From positions 42,348,293 to 42,412,292 of the forward strand of contig JAVGWX010000004.1 of NCBI GenBank assembly GCA_036924085.1: DNA of 64,000 bases. Direction: 5' to 3'. How positions within the stretch are numbered: the stretch's first letter is position 1; every line of letters begins with the position of its first letter. The notes under the pieces are model-generated. The model did no database searches, had not been told where the DNA came from, and saw only the letters and a list, made by a program, of their open reading frames with translations. The position numbers and the translations under genes were made by a program. Positions 45,019 to 54,448 of the stretch are shown here, piece by piece. Source of the stretch: Ariolimax columbianus. Taxonomy: Eukaryota; Mollusca; Gastropoda; Stylommatophora; Arionidae.

Positions 45019-46380
45019 AAAAAATCAGTCATTATACCACTGCCTAAATCGGGAAACCTAAATGTGTGTCAGAACTATCGAACAAACAGTCTGATAAGTC
45101 ATCCAAGTAAAGTTCTCTTGAGGATACTACTTAACAGACTGAATCCTCAGGCGGAGAGTATCATTGCCGAAGAACAAGCGGGCTTTCGAGCGGGAAGGAG
45201 TACCATCGAGCAGATATTTAATCTTCGTCTACTGAATGAGAAGTACTCAGAGTATCATCAACCACTCTACCATGCCTTCATTGACTTTCGAAAGGCGTTT
45301 GACAGAGTGTGGCATGCGGCGCTATGGTCAACAATGAGGCATTATAAGTTCAACAGTGATATTATGAGGGTAATTGCAAATCTTTATCAGCAGGCGACCA
45401 GCGCTGTCTCAGTAGAGGGAACGCTAGGCGATTGGTTCCGTATGACGGTGGGTGTGAGACAGGGTTGTATACTCTCCCCCACACTCTTGAATATCTTCTT
45501 GGAGAGAATAATGGAGACGACCTTAAAAGGACATGTTGGCACGGTTAAAATAGGTGACAGGCTAATCACAAACTTCCGCTTTGCTGATGATATTGATGTA
45601 TTGGCAGGCACAGAAAGGGAACTCCAGGAGTTGATTGGTAGATTGGATAGAACGGCCCTGAGTTTTGGTATGGAAATAAATACTGATAAAATAAAGCTCA
45701 TGACCAATAATGTTGCAGGGTTTCAATCTGTCATAGAGGCAAATGGGCAGGTACTTGAGGGGGTGAAACGTTTCAAATATCTTGGATCGTTGATCAGCGA
45801 AGAGGGTTCGAAGCCAGAGGTAATTGCAAGAATAGCACAAACAACAGCGGCGCTGACTAGGCTGCAACCTATTTGGCGAGACAAGCGCCTCGCCCTCGGC
45901 ATAAAAGTCAGACTACTGCGCTCTTTGGTGCTGTCAATATTTCTGTATGCCTGCGAGACCTGGACCATTACAGCAGATATCCAGGGCAGAATACGTGCAA
46001 TGGAAATGCGGTGCTATAGAAAACTCCTAAATGTTACATATAAAGATCGTGTCATGAACGTAGACATCCGTCAGAGAGTTGAAGACGCTATTGGTCCTTT
46101 TGAAGATCTGTTCACAACTATCAAAAGACGAAAGATGGCCTGGTGCGGGCACGTCGCGTGGTCCAACGGAATTCCCAACTCGATACTCTTTGGACCCATA
46201 CCGGGTCAGAGAGGGCGAGGACGTCCAAGGAAGAGATGGGTGGACAACATCACTGAGTGGTCAGGCCTTCGTCCCGGTGAGATACGTCAGGAGGCGACAG
46301 ACAAAGAGAGCTGGCGTGGGATTTTCATGTCTTCATGTGTGCCCCAACGACCTGATGGGTTACGGGATGAACTGAACTGA
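45019..46380 (+). CDS. Reverse transcriptase of the young LINE (N-terminus missing)
   Basis: About 453 codons open to the stop. Visible: VIIPLPKSGNLNVCQNYRTN, EEQAGFRAGRSTIEQIFNLR, AFIDFRKAFDRVWH (motif A aspartate), GVRQGCILSPTLLNIFLERI (B), ITNFRFADDIDVLAG (C, both aspartates present), KRFKYLGSLISEEGSKPEV, IFLYACETWTITADI, and the C-terminal GRGRPRKRWVDNITEWSGL. The endonuclease half is lost by 5' truncation, so it cannot move by itself, but it reports the sequence of an active parent. The frame happens to be open into the host LINE from 44989. Clade not certain (RTE-like or a relative). Confidence 0.9.
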   Translation, partial: KKSVIIPLPKSGNLNVCQNYRTNSLISHPSKVLLRILLNRLNPQAESIIAEEQAGFRAGRSTIEQIFNLRLLNEKYSEYHQPLYHAFIDFRKAFDRVWHAALWSTMRHYKFNSDIMRVIANLYQQATSAVSVEGTLGDWFRMTVGVRQGCILSPTLLNIFLERIMETTLKGHVGTVKIGDRLITNFRFADDIDVLAGTERELQELIGRLDRTALSFGMEINTDKIKLMTNNVAGFQSVIEANGQVLEGVKRFKYLGSLISEEGSKPEVIARIAQTTAALTRLQPIWRDKRLALGIKVRLLRSLVLSIFLYACETWTITADIQGRIRAMEMRCYRKLLNVTYKDRVMNVDIRQRVEDAIGPFEDLFTTIKRRKMAWCGHVAWSNGIPNSILFGPIPGQRGRGRPRKRWVDNITEWSGLRPGEIRQEATDKESWRGIFMSSCVPQRPDGLRDELN

Positions 46381-46390
46381 ACTGAACTGG
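45019..46390 (+). mobile_element. Young 5'-truncated LINE, 11-bp TSD
   Basis: 1372-bp insertion in the CR1-like LINE with exact flanks ACTCTGAGTGG (45008-45018, 46391-46401). It starts at RT domain 1 and ends (GAACT)n. The whole coding part is open. A second copy is at 24022-24651. Intact frame plus perfect TSD makes it one of the youngest insertions here. Confidence 0.95.
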
Positions 46391-46719
46391 ACTCTGAGTG
46401 GTGTGAATTTAAAAGTGGAGTGTCACAGAGCTCGATTTTGGGACAAATGTTGTTCTTGATATATATAAATGATTTGGACATTGATATGGGATCCATGATT
46501 GCAAAATTTGCTGATCACACAAAACTATGCAGTAGTGTCTCATCTAAAGCAGAAGTGGAGATATTGAGGTCAGATTTAGATAAAATGCAAGAATGGTCTG
46601 TAAGCTGGCAAATGGAGTTTAATGTAGATAAATGTACAGTCATCCACATGGGTAGATCTAATATGGAACATAATTACAATATGGGAGAGAACAATATTAG
46701 AAAGATAGATAAGGAAAGG

Positions 46720-47150
46720 AATGGTTTTTCTGAGTCTTTCCTCATAACTGTAATTCTGGAATCCCACTATCAGCTTTGTTGCTCTTTTTTGTATTCTTTC
46801 CAGCATGTTTATATCTCCTCTATGATAAGGACTTCACACCTGTACATAGTACTCCAATCTAGGTCTAATTAAAGCTTTATACAGTTTGACTATCACTTCC
46901 TTGCTCCTATGTTTAATATTTATTTTTATCATGTCTAACATTGAATTTGCCTTTTTCACTGCTGCCTAGACTTGCTCACTCACCTTACCTGTATGATCTA
47001 TTATAACCCCTAGGTCCCTTTCCTTTTCTATCTTTCTAATATTGTTCACTCTCATTCTGTAATTATGTTCCATATTCGATCTACTAATGTGGATGACTAC
47101 ATTTATCTTCATTAAACTCCATTTGCCAGCTTGCAAACCATTCCTGAACG
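46720..47150 (-). mobile_element. CR1-like LINE piece, inverted next to the plus copy
   Basis: Minus strand: FNVDE.., IRKIEKERDLGVII-like codons, KANSMLDMIKINIKH-like, VKLYKALIRPRLEYYVQV-like, and LERIQKRATKLIVGFQNYSY. It overlaps in content with the plus-strand copy that ends at 46715, giving a head-to-head junction. Confidence 0.8.
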
Positions 47151-47159
47151 TTATCTAAA

Positions 47160-47566
47160 TCAATGTCAGCCTGTCATATCATTCCCCTATTTTAATGCTT
47201 CCCTTCCTTGCAATGGAGATGTAGTGTTAGAATTTGTATGAAGTTATTTGTCTATCTATCTTCAGTCTACTTGTGTTGTTAGACGTCGTGTGGCGGTGTT
47301 GAAGTTATCAAATTACATTATTTACTATAATAAACTAATTCTAATGTGATAAGCTTGCAAATAACATCCAACATCAATTCATGAAAATTAAGAATGTGAA
47401 TCCATTCAAGATGTAAGTTAGGTTATCAAACCTATCAGCCTCCTGTGGAGCACAGGTCTTCAATAAATACCGGCTGTCTTGCTGTCGTGAACTATCTGCT
47501 ACAGCTGTTTCCAGATCTTCTGTTTCCTGTATGTTTATCTCAAGCTCTTCTCCATGTGTGTTTTGA
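47160..47566. repeat. Duplicon D5 intron sequence
   Basis: Parallel to 31690-31990: 'aatgtcagcctgtcatat', 'aattctaatgtgataagctt', 'catcaattcatgaaaatta', 'gtggagcacaggtcttcaat'. The CR1-like/young LINE block at 44490-47150 was inserted inside D5. Confidence 0.65.
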
Positions 47567-48060
47567 TCTTAACGTAACTTATTTATACTGGTTTAGAAGG
47601 CTTCGTAGAGTCTGTAGACAACCAGTTTCCACCACATACCAAAACCGAAAATAACCAAGTGCATAGTAGAAGCCAACCTGTACTTCTACAGGGGCGGATG
47701 CCCCTATACATCTGCCCATGTACTGGTCCCAGCTCTGGCATGAGCTGAATGTAGCTGGAAGCGGGCTATGCTCGAGCAGCTTATTATTCTGCTGCATTGG
47801 GACAAGTGCCACACAGGGTGGTTAATCAAGTTCATCTTAACAAACTCAAACACTACAGCAAAGTAGACTCGCAGCCTGTTAGGCATCATCTATGCTGCTC
47901 TTAACAAACCACCTAACCATGGTCGGTGTTATGCCATGTCACACGGTTAGACGTCTCTTGCAACATGCTCTCTGTGGGGCAGTGGTGCTTTTTTTGTCCT
48001 TGTCATACACAAAGAACCCGGTGAAACATTCGGAACTGTCTATAACTCTTATGACCTGTG
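47567..48060 (-). mobile_element. LINE debris inside D5
   Basis: 47567-47625 is a CR1-like 3' end ('actggtttagaaggcttcgt'). 47640-48040 minus gives LLEHSPLPATFSSCQSWDQY and a region like 2660-3120, so probably the C-terminus of that LINE family. Poorly preserved. Confidence 0.45.
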
Positions 48061-48330
48061 GATTCCAGAACAGACACTGCTTTAAAATGTTCTCAGCTGG
48101 TTTCATTAATGGCAGCGCTTTCATCTCACATAATGTTCCCCTAATATCTCTCTGGTTCTTTCCATCTTTGTACATTAGTATTTTCTATCCTACCATTTCA
48201 ATTTCTCTATTCTGAGCCGGAACCCATTTATGAAGTTTGTATCTTCTTGGTCGTTGTTTATGCTCTCCATTCTTCAAGTAGTTTTGTTAGAGTCTATTGA
48301 TATACATTTTTATTGGTTGATGTATTTATT
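48060..48330 (-). mobile_element. LINE C-terminal piece in D5
   Basis: Parallel to 37290-37570 and 32080-32300 ('ttcagctggtttcattaatg', 'caatttctctattctgagc'). Confidence 0.65.
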
Positions 48331-48745
48331 ATCAAATTTCCTTCTATATCTTTGATAAAAACCATTTTCTTGCTAATTTTTTCCAGTTATTTTCTTTTTT
48401 GTTGTGCTGTTACACAGATCTTTCACATTTCCTTTTGCTGCAGCTTTCTTTCTCTACCTCTCTTTCCAACTCATCAATATATTTCCACTTGTCTCTTCTC
48501 ATAATCTTTTTTACTTTTTTGTTGGCTTCAATTTCCCGAGCCTCATCTCTAGTATTTCCGGTTTTGCTTTTGTTCAAATCTAACTTCTTAATTTCTTTTT
48601 CCATTAGCTTTTCTCCAGTTTCTGTTGTAAGCCATGCTTTGTGTTGCACTTTTTTTTCCTCAGAACTTCTTCACAGTCTTATTTCACATATTTTGTATCT
48701 GTCGCCTGTTATCTTCTGCATCCTATATTTTTTCTAGTTGTAGAA
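48330..48745 (-). mobile_element. LINE linker fragment
   Basis: Minus strand 48649-48410: KAWLTTETGEKLMEKEIKKL, TGNTRDEAREIEANKKVKKI and RRDKWKYIDELEREVEKES, the charged endonuclease-RT linker. 79 codons open. It ends about 130 bp from the TM exon. Confidence 0.7.
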
Positions 48746-48872
48746 CATAAAACCTTTTTGATATCGTAACTATACATTTATCATCCATTTCTTTGTTCCT
48801 GAAGTTAAGTTATGAAAGGCAGAAATGTCATGTACATGGAGACACAAAAAGATGTTAACAGTAAATACTTAC

Positions 48873-49031
48873 CAGTTAATTTATATTCTGACTTAGTACA
48901 CTGTTTGAAACACAACCATTTTTTCCACCAGCAGAATATAATAAATGCAACCACAAATACCCCCACCAACACAACAGTCACTGTAATGCCCCATATATTG
49001 GTCCCAGGTAGCTCCTTATCAGTCGCAGTGG
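48873..49031 (-). CDS. Transmembrane exon of the Cys-module gene
   Basis: 159-bp minus-strand exon: acceptor TTCATAAACAG (49032-49034 CAG), donor ACTG/GTAAGTATT. Phase 1-1, 52 full codons. TATDKELPGTN leads to a 22-24 residue hydrophobic helix (IWGITVTVVLVGVFVVAFII then FCWW) and KKWLCFK, a basic stop-transfer with Cys that could be acylated. Then QCTKSEYKLT. This is a classic single-pass segment, outside to the N-terminal side. Frame with exon B gives a Thr codon at the junction; with the D4 exon a Gly codon. Strong donor and hydrophobic length make this a better call than the tail exons. Protein family unknown to me. Confidence 0.7.
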
Positions 49032-49039
49032 CTGTTTAT

Positions 49040-49560
49040 GAATATAGAACATACATTTATTTTGAGAAATATATGGTTTATGGTTTTAATTTTGGCTTCT
49101 ATAGTTCATTGCTAAGATGTCTTTAGGTCAACCTCTCTTTTACCTTCCCTTTGACATGGCAGCCCTAGTAATTATATCAGGGTTTCTTCTGAGTAGATGG
49201 CCAATCCAATTCAATATCTGCACGTCTTCAAAGATTTCAATCATAGCCTATCTATAGCAGCCTTTAAGCACCAGTATTTCCTGAGTTAATCCCAAAACAA
49301 AGTCAGTACACAAATGTATCAACACATGGAATATTTACAAGGAATTTTCAGATACATTTAAAAATAACAGCAAACATACAATCCATTTGTGCTCAGTAGA
49401 ATTGAAAGGAACAAGTTGAATATATTTTAAATGTGAACACAGATGCAGATGTAAGGTCAAGAATATAAAAATCCTACTACTGGCTTTCACATTTTCAGAA
49501 AAATCAGGTGTTCAAAGAAAATATAAATTTAGGATTTATAATACAAATGCTTATTCTATT
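49040..49560. other. Intron, no recognised feature
   Basis: Nothing recognised. Confidence 0.5.
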
Positions 49561-49562
49561 TT

Positions 49563-49715
49563 AACTTAACTTAATTTAATATCTTTATACTGATTTAGAA
49601 GACTCTGCAGAGTCTGTATACAACCAGTTTCTTTCACATTCACTTTATCTAAAAATGCCTATGCACATTCAATCTATTCTTGAATGTATTAATTGACCCT
49701 GCCTTCAATTTTGAT
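49563..49715 (-). mobile_element. CR1-like LINE 3' UTR fragment
   Basis: 'ttagaagactctgcagagtc' and 'tgtatacaaccagtttctt' match 11240-11300 and 56140-56190. It ends in TTAAGTTAAG on the minus strand. Confidence 0.85.
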
Positions 49716-49739
49716 GAATTAAACAAAATTGTATAACAT

Positions 49740-50090
49740 AACAGGACTACACAAAACATGGAAAGATATTTCTAAACAGAAGCAGAGTAAAAGCAAATGA
49801 CAGAATCAAGCAAGCTCCCATTGAGCAAGTAAGAAAACTGAATGGGCTGGACATACAAAATCATGAGGAGCATAATACAAGATGAAGCTTGAAGGTGTAA
49901 AATATTAAAGAAGTCAAATGTACAGGAGCAGGAAAAAACATGGTCGAATTATGGTATAGAGGATATTCCTGAAGGTCTAAAGTTATATGAGTGGTGGATA
50001 CATCAGTACAGATGGATATATTGGTTACAGAACAAGATGAATGGAAGTATGTGGTTATACAGGGAAGCCAAGATAGTGACTAATTAAATT
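49740..50090 (+). mobile_element. LINE C-terminal fragment
   Basis: Plus strand: RVKANDRIKQAPIEQVRKLN then WAGHTKS and a Trp-rich end. Resembles the 'W.GH..R' block. Frame broken; low information. Confidence 0.5.
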
Positions 50091-50164
50091 ATCTTGACTA
50101 ATAATCTATGAGAGACAGTCATTAAGGAACTGGAATTTTATTTATAACATTTTTACAAGAGGGC

Positions 50165-50690
50165 AAACCAAAAATATGTGTGTCTTTTTTTTGCGGCATA
50201 GTCCCTGTGAACTTGCAACACAATTTGTCCACCTGTCCACTAGCTTGCGGATGTTTTCATTAAAAAAAGTCTTTTGGTGTGACCTTTAAACAATTTTTGC
50301 ACCACCTCCATTACTTTGTTGTAAGCTGCCTTGGGCCCCATCTGCTACGCAATTTAATATAACTGAGATCATCATGGGCAATTTTGTGCGCAGTGTTGAA
50401 ATCTACTGTTATTTCATCAATAGTGACTCGCCTGTTGCCACAGACAAGCTGATCAATCTGCTGTTTCATTGTATCAGCTGCTACGCTTGTTGGTCTTCCC
50501 TGCCGTGGTTCATCAATGACTTTTGTGTTCTATTTGGAAATCTTTCTACCCATTCATGCACTGTCGTCTGACTCAAACAACTGTCTCTATACTGAACCTT
50601 CATTTTTCTGTACATTTCAGAAGGTTTCACACCCTCTGACTATAAAAAAAAATAATGCCTCATTGTTCTTCCATGGTGCAAGTTGACGGT
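50165..50690 (-). mobile_element. Mariner-like transposase relic
   Basis: Minus strand: QLVCGNRRVTIDEITVDFNT, AHKIAHDDLSYIKLRSRWGP, then RQLTTK, QVDKLCCKFTG. This is the second helix-turn-helix of mariner transposase. The same family as 13330-13990 ('AHKI.H.DLSY'). Confidence 0.75.
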
Positions 50691-50708
50691 GGGGGGGGGG
50701 GGGGGGGG
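50691..50708. repeat. G18 homopolymer
   Basis: 18 consecutive G next to the mariner start. Confidence 0.9.
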
Positions 50709-50719
50709 CGCCCATATTG

Positions 50720-51585
50720 TACACTCTATTGCGAGTGTGCGTACTGCATACGTCACATTCCCTACATGGAGTATTGCTAAAGAGCCATTTTGAGTCCTCG
50801 AATAAGATTTTTCATTTCACATACTCTTTCTTGTACTTTATAATAAAATTGTTGTTAATTAATAACTATCTCTCATATTTAAATGACATTAGAATAACTT
50901 ATGTTAAGATTAGGTTTATGTTTGAACTGAGAAACAGCATCTACACTCTTCACCATCATAAGAAACAATGGTTTTGCTTGGATTGCAGTGACATCGATTC
51001 ATAATAAAACAGAACATATAAGGTTGAGATTTCTTCTTATTCTTGTGATTGCATAATAGATGTTTACACCATCAGATGAATGTTGAGATTTCTGATCAAG
51101 GTGATTTCAGTCCATTAACTTTACATTATGCTGCCATCAAGATCATTTGAGTTTTGGCTCCTGTTCTTAACCTTTACTTTTTTTTTAAATGGCCATTAAA
51201 CTTATTAGATGTCCATAATCACTGGTTCTAATTTTATGTACATTATTGAGTTAGTATTTCTTACAGTTAATAGTTGTAGTTTTGTTTCTTTTTTTGTGTG
51301 TGTGTGATGACTATGAAAGCAATCTCCTCAAATGGATATAAAATAATGTAAGCAGCATGTACTTTACAGAACATCACTTCTTACAATGGCCAACCTTTTT
51401 GCTTGTTATAAGTTTGTGGCAGGTGCGTAGTAAGTTAGTTTCCCATTACTTTCCATATGTTGAGAAGCAATTCCACCAAGAAAAAAACTCAGTGTCTGTC
51501 AAACTGGACTTGTTCAGTCAAATAAAAATATCTTAAAGGTTTTTGTATCATGAATCATTAAATGGAGGTTTTTTTTGTTGTTGTT
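50720..51585. other. Intron, no recognised feature
   Basis: Plus-strand open frame of 95 codons at 50717 has no motif. Nothing else seen. Confidence 0.5.
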
Positions 51586-51589
51586 TGTC

Positions 51590-51775
51590 TTCTTTCCTAA
51601 GTCGAAGTGCATTGTACTGTGTTTTTGTGCCTTATGACCCAGTACATCCGACTTCAACCCCCTTTTTTTAAAATGAGCTTACTTCTCATAGCAACAGTAC
51701 CTTGCTGAATCCGAACATATGCATATTTAGATTGTGAGCCATGTCACTAACCACTTCGATACACAGTCTCCTGAA
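51590..51775 (-). mobile_element. SINE-2 relic
   Basis: 'gacccagtacatccgacttc' core and 'gattgtgagccatgtcacta' plus 'accacttcgatac' (reverse A box). More diverged than 62905. Confidence 0.65.
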
Positions 51776-51779
51776 TTGG

Positions 51780-52250
51780 GGGATGAAATTGTGTTTTATT
51801 GGTTTTATTATTAACTGTTTCTAATTTAAAAAATTAATTTAGCACTTTTTGGGGGGGTTTTAAAGAAAACATTTCTGCCTCAGAACAATCATAATTTTGT
51901 ATTTATTTTATATATTGTTTAAATAGTAGTCTTTTCTTATTTATTATGGTTTTTGTCTCATTTTTGCATGGCGTAACGCTTTCATAGCAAACCAAGTTCC
52001 TTTGGTTATAATCAAGTGTCGTTTATTTGTTGTTAGAAACAACAGTATCTTTAACAATAGGACATAATGAGGCAAACAAAACAATCAATTAAACAAAAAC
52101 ATTACATATTTTACAACAGCGATTACACACATTTTGAAGCTTATGTTAAGTAATAGTTATTGGTCACATAATTTTACAATATAGATATTTCCCTAGATAG
52201 CACTACCACCTATATAAAGAATTCTGACCAAATGACAACAAAATGCACTT
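51780..52250. other. Intron, no recognised feature
   Basis: AT-rich, nothing recognised. Confidence 0.5.
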
Positions 52251-52252
52251 AC

Positions 52253-52522
52253 TAGTAGTTGAGCTTAGAATTCCCAATGTATATACACAAGCATCCCAAA
52301 ACGCAGTCTCGTTATTCGAGAACACTTCTTGGCACTGCTTCCTTTTTTGTTCCTCATTGGCGCCACCTGGAAATACCTGCTCACACTTTCTTGAAGTTGA
52401 GTTACAGATTTCATTTCCACGTTGGCAGGATTCGTTAGCAAAAGGACAAAACTCTTTTCCTAGTTCTGGCACAGGATATGAATCTTGATGATTATTTTCA
52501 TTAGCATGTTTAAAAGGCACAT
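52253..52522 (-). CDS. Cys-module exon B (six-cysteine ectodomain module)
   Basis: 270-bp minus-strand exon: acceptor ATTTGTTTCAG (CAG at 52523-52525), donor ACTA/GTAAGTGC. Phase 1-1. A polar lead is followed by EFCPFANESCQRGNEICNST, then SRKCEQVFPG and, further, QCQEVFSNNE and DACVYTLG. Cysteine spacing is C-x6-C-x6-C-x6-C-x16-C-x14-C. Three N-glycosylation sequons (NES, NST, NET) suit an extracellular position. It aligns with exon A: same spacing, RG after the second Cys, CEQ-[LV]-F after the fourth, C-[IV]-Y at the sixth. Symmetric phase-1 exons are the usual unit of extracellular module shuffling. I know no named domain with this spacing. Confidence 0.75.
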
Positions 52523-52649
52523 CTGAAACAAATGAAATAAATTAAACAAAATCTTCAAAAGCAGTTGAAAATTTTACAAATGTCATAATACCCAGAAAAT
52601 CTTTGTCGTCCTAGTAGATAAAATATTTATCAGAATCACAAGTTAACTC

Positions 52650-52915
52650 TTCATTCTGCGATGAATGTTGACCGGTGAACATCCTTTAGCTGTTAGAAAC
52701 TGAATCATCCCTCTGTGATCAACATTGGACACATAGGATATCACACCGACCATGTTGTCAACTAACTGCAGCAGAACCTCTTCATGCAAAGAGTGATCAT
52801 GAGCTTGTTTGTTCATTGGTTTGTGCTTATTACATAAACTGGGACGTCACCCTATTTCCCATGCGCTGGTGAACACGACGCAGCATGGACTGGTTTCATT
52901 TTATCATGTCTCATA
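52650..52915 (-). mobile_element. Mariner-like N-terminal fragment
   Basis: 'cattctgcgatgaatgttga' and 'ccttagctgttagaaactga'-like text matches 42458-42520, the first helix-turn-helix of the deleted mariner at 42036. It ends near a TIR-like 'actggtttcattttatcatg'. Confidence 0.65.
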
Positions 52916-52956
52916 AAACATAACATAGAAAAACACAATTTAAAAAAACATAACAT

Positions 52957-53233
52957 AAAAAAAAAGCAAAGGCCGCAGTCCATTGTAGACGATGATGGTA
53001 TAAATTTATTTTGCTAGCGCTATTTTTAGTAAGGATTAACTGCGCTACTTTTTATCCTCACTCTCTCGTCTGTGCCGCCCGACCCCAGTGGCGAGTCAAT
53101 GACAAGATGACTAGGGGGCGACTATGAGATGCATGGGACTCAGCATCAAGAACCCGTGAAAAAGACGGCGGAGTCTGGAGTCAAACCCACGCCACCTGAT
53201 CACGAAGCCGACGGCTTAACCACTTCGCCACGG
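52957..53233 (-). mobile_element. SINE-A inverted copy with TSD
   Basis: Inverse of 8247-8525, from 'gcaaaggccgcagtcc' to 'cttaaccacttcgccacgg'. Flanked by AACATAACATA (52947-52957 and 53234-53244), though that motif also belongs to the local repeat. Confidence 0.8.
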
Positions 53234-53462
53234 AACATAACATAACATAATATAATATAATATAGTATAATGTAATATAATACAAAACAATATAGTATAG
53301 TAATATAATAGCATAGCAAAATATAATGTAATATAGTATAATATAGTATAGTCATAGCATAGCGTAATATAATGTTATGTAATGTAATATAATATAATAT
53401 AAATGCAATGCAATATAATGTAATGTAAAATATAACATAAAATAATGTAATATAATATATAA
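53234..53462. repeat. AT-rich (ATA/ATG) microsatellite in the intron between Cys exons
   Basis: About 230 bp of 'aatataatataatatagtat'-type units directly before exon A's donor. Length is probably variable. Confidence 0.9.
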
Positions 53463-53466
53463 ATAC

Positions 53467-53757
53467 CTCTGCCCCTTTCCAACATCCCTCTGAAGTATAT
53501 GCAAGTGTCATACTTTCCGTGTCCCGACTCATTTTTCTTCAGGAGTATGACCTTACAGTCGTCCAGTTTTTGCTGTTCTGTTGAGTTGGGTGAGAAAAGC
53601 TGTTCACATGTTTCAGATTTAGTACTGCAATATTCTTCCCCTCTTTTGCATAGAGACCCAGAATAAATGCACACCATCTGTCCTGGGCCACTCTTCTCAA
53701 AAATGTGTTCTATATTTTCTTTAGATGCTTCCCTTTCATGTCTACCTGCATGTCCAC
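53467..53757 (-). CDS. Cys-module exon A (six-cysteine ectodomain module)
   Basis: 291-bp minus-strand exon: pyrimidine-rich acceptor ending ACAAATTTCAG (CAG at 53758-53760), donor AGAG/GTATTT. Phase 1-1. GHAGRHEREASKENIEHIFE leads to MVCIYSGSLCKRGEEYCSTK, SETCEQLFSPNS, LDDCKVILLKKNE and YDTCIYFRG. Spacing C-x6-C-x6-C-x6-C-x16-C-x17-C. Two glycosylation sequons (NST, NES). Exon B is its paralogue. The upstream coding part, including any signal peptide, is not found within a phase-1 donor that I could confirm; candidates lie at 61.4-62.8 kb. Confidence 0.75.
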
Positions 53758-53764
53758 CTGAAAT

Positions 53765-54437
53765 TTGTAAAAAAAAACAAAAAACATAATAAAAAAAGTC
53801 AAAAGTTGTCCAATAAAAGCACAGCAGGAACCCACTGTAGTCAGGAATGAAGTGTTTGAGACTTCTTCAATAAGGTTTCAGCTACAGGTTATGTAAAGTT
53901 TGCCACTGATATTCTGTCTCTAATTGCAAATCACAGCTGAGTGGATTGGACTTGTCCAATATTTAATAAAAACATGAAAGCTTATATATATGTAGGACAA
54001 CAAATTTAATCATGTTATAAAAAACTGATTTTTGAAGAGACAAATAATCAATTGTGGACACTATAGGAGAAGGAAATGAGATCCACATACATTTAAAGAC
54101 ACAACACCCATACAATTGATACACACAATAGTTCACAAGCATTATCCACTAACCTAACAGCAATGTTACCATGATCATTAAGGCAGTGTGTATTGTAATG
54201 ATCTGGTCTTGTGAAATGAATTATTTAATAATAAAGTGCATCATCATGTGTATCACCTCATGGTCACTTCTCCCCCCCCCCCCCCCTGCCCCTTCCCCCT
54301 CCCACCACCCAGAATTTGTCCTATAAACATTTATTCACTTTCAAGTCTTTTTTCTTTGTCCATCTAGCTTGTCATACCATCCCAGATCTCACTTCTTTTG
54401 TGTTTCTTACTTCTCCACTGTCGCCCCACCGTTTAAT
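53765..54437. other. Intron, C15 run at 54272-54286
   Basis: Nothing recognised beyond the homopolymer. Confidence 0.5.
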
Positions 54438-54448
54438 GGTAAGCATTC

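Larger units (their letters stand above)
44490..46715 (+). mobile_element. CR1-like LINE, split by the young LINE
   Basis: 44506-44967 reads LAKPLVILCSQLLVKGIVPV, DWKDAGVIPLFKRGKKSDPA, HGFTRGKSCLTNLLEFMEEV and PVDVIYVDFAKVFDRVLHKR. After the insertion, 46391-46715 continues with LGQMLFLIYINDLDIDMGSM, IAKFADHTKLCSSVSSKAEV and FNVDKCTVIHMGRSNMEHNY. The active site reads FADH, so it is inactive. Confidence 0.9.

Noticed and set aside
53200..53532. Tyr/Ile-rich repeat protein
   Set aside because: It is translation of the ATA/ATG microsatellite running into exon A out of frame.
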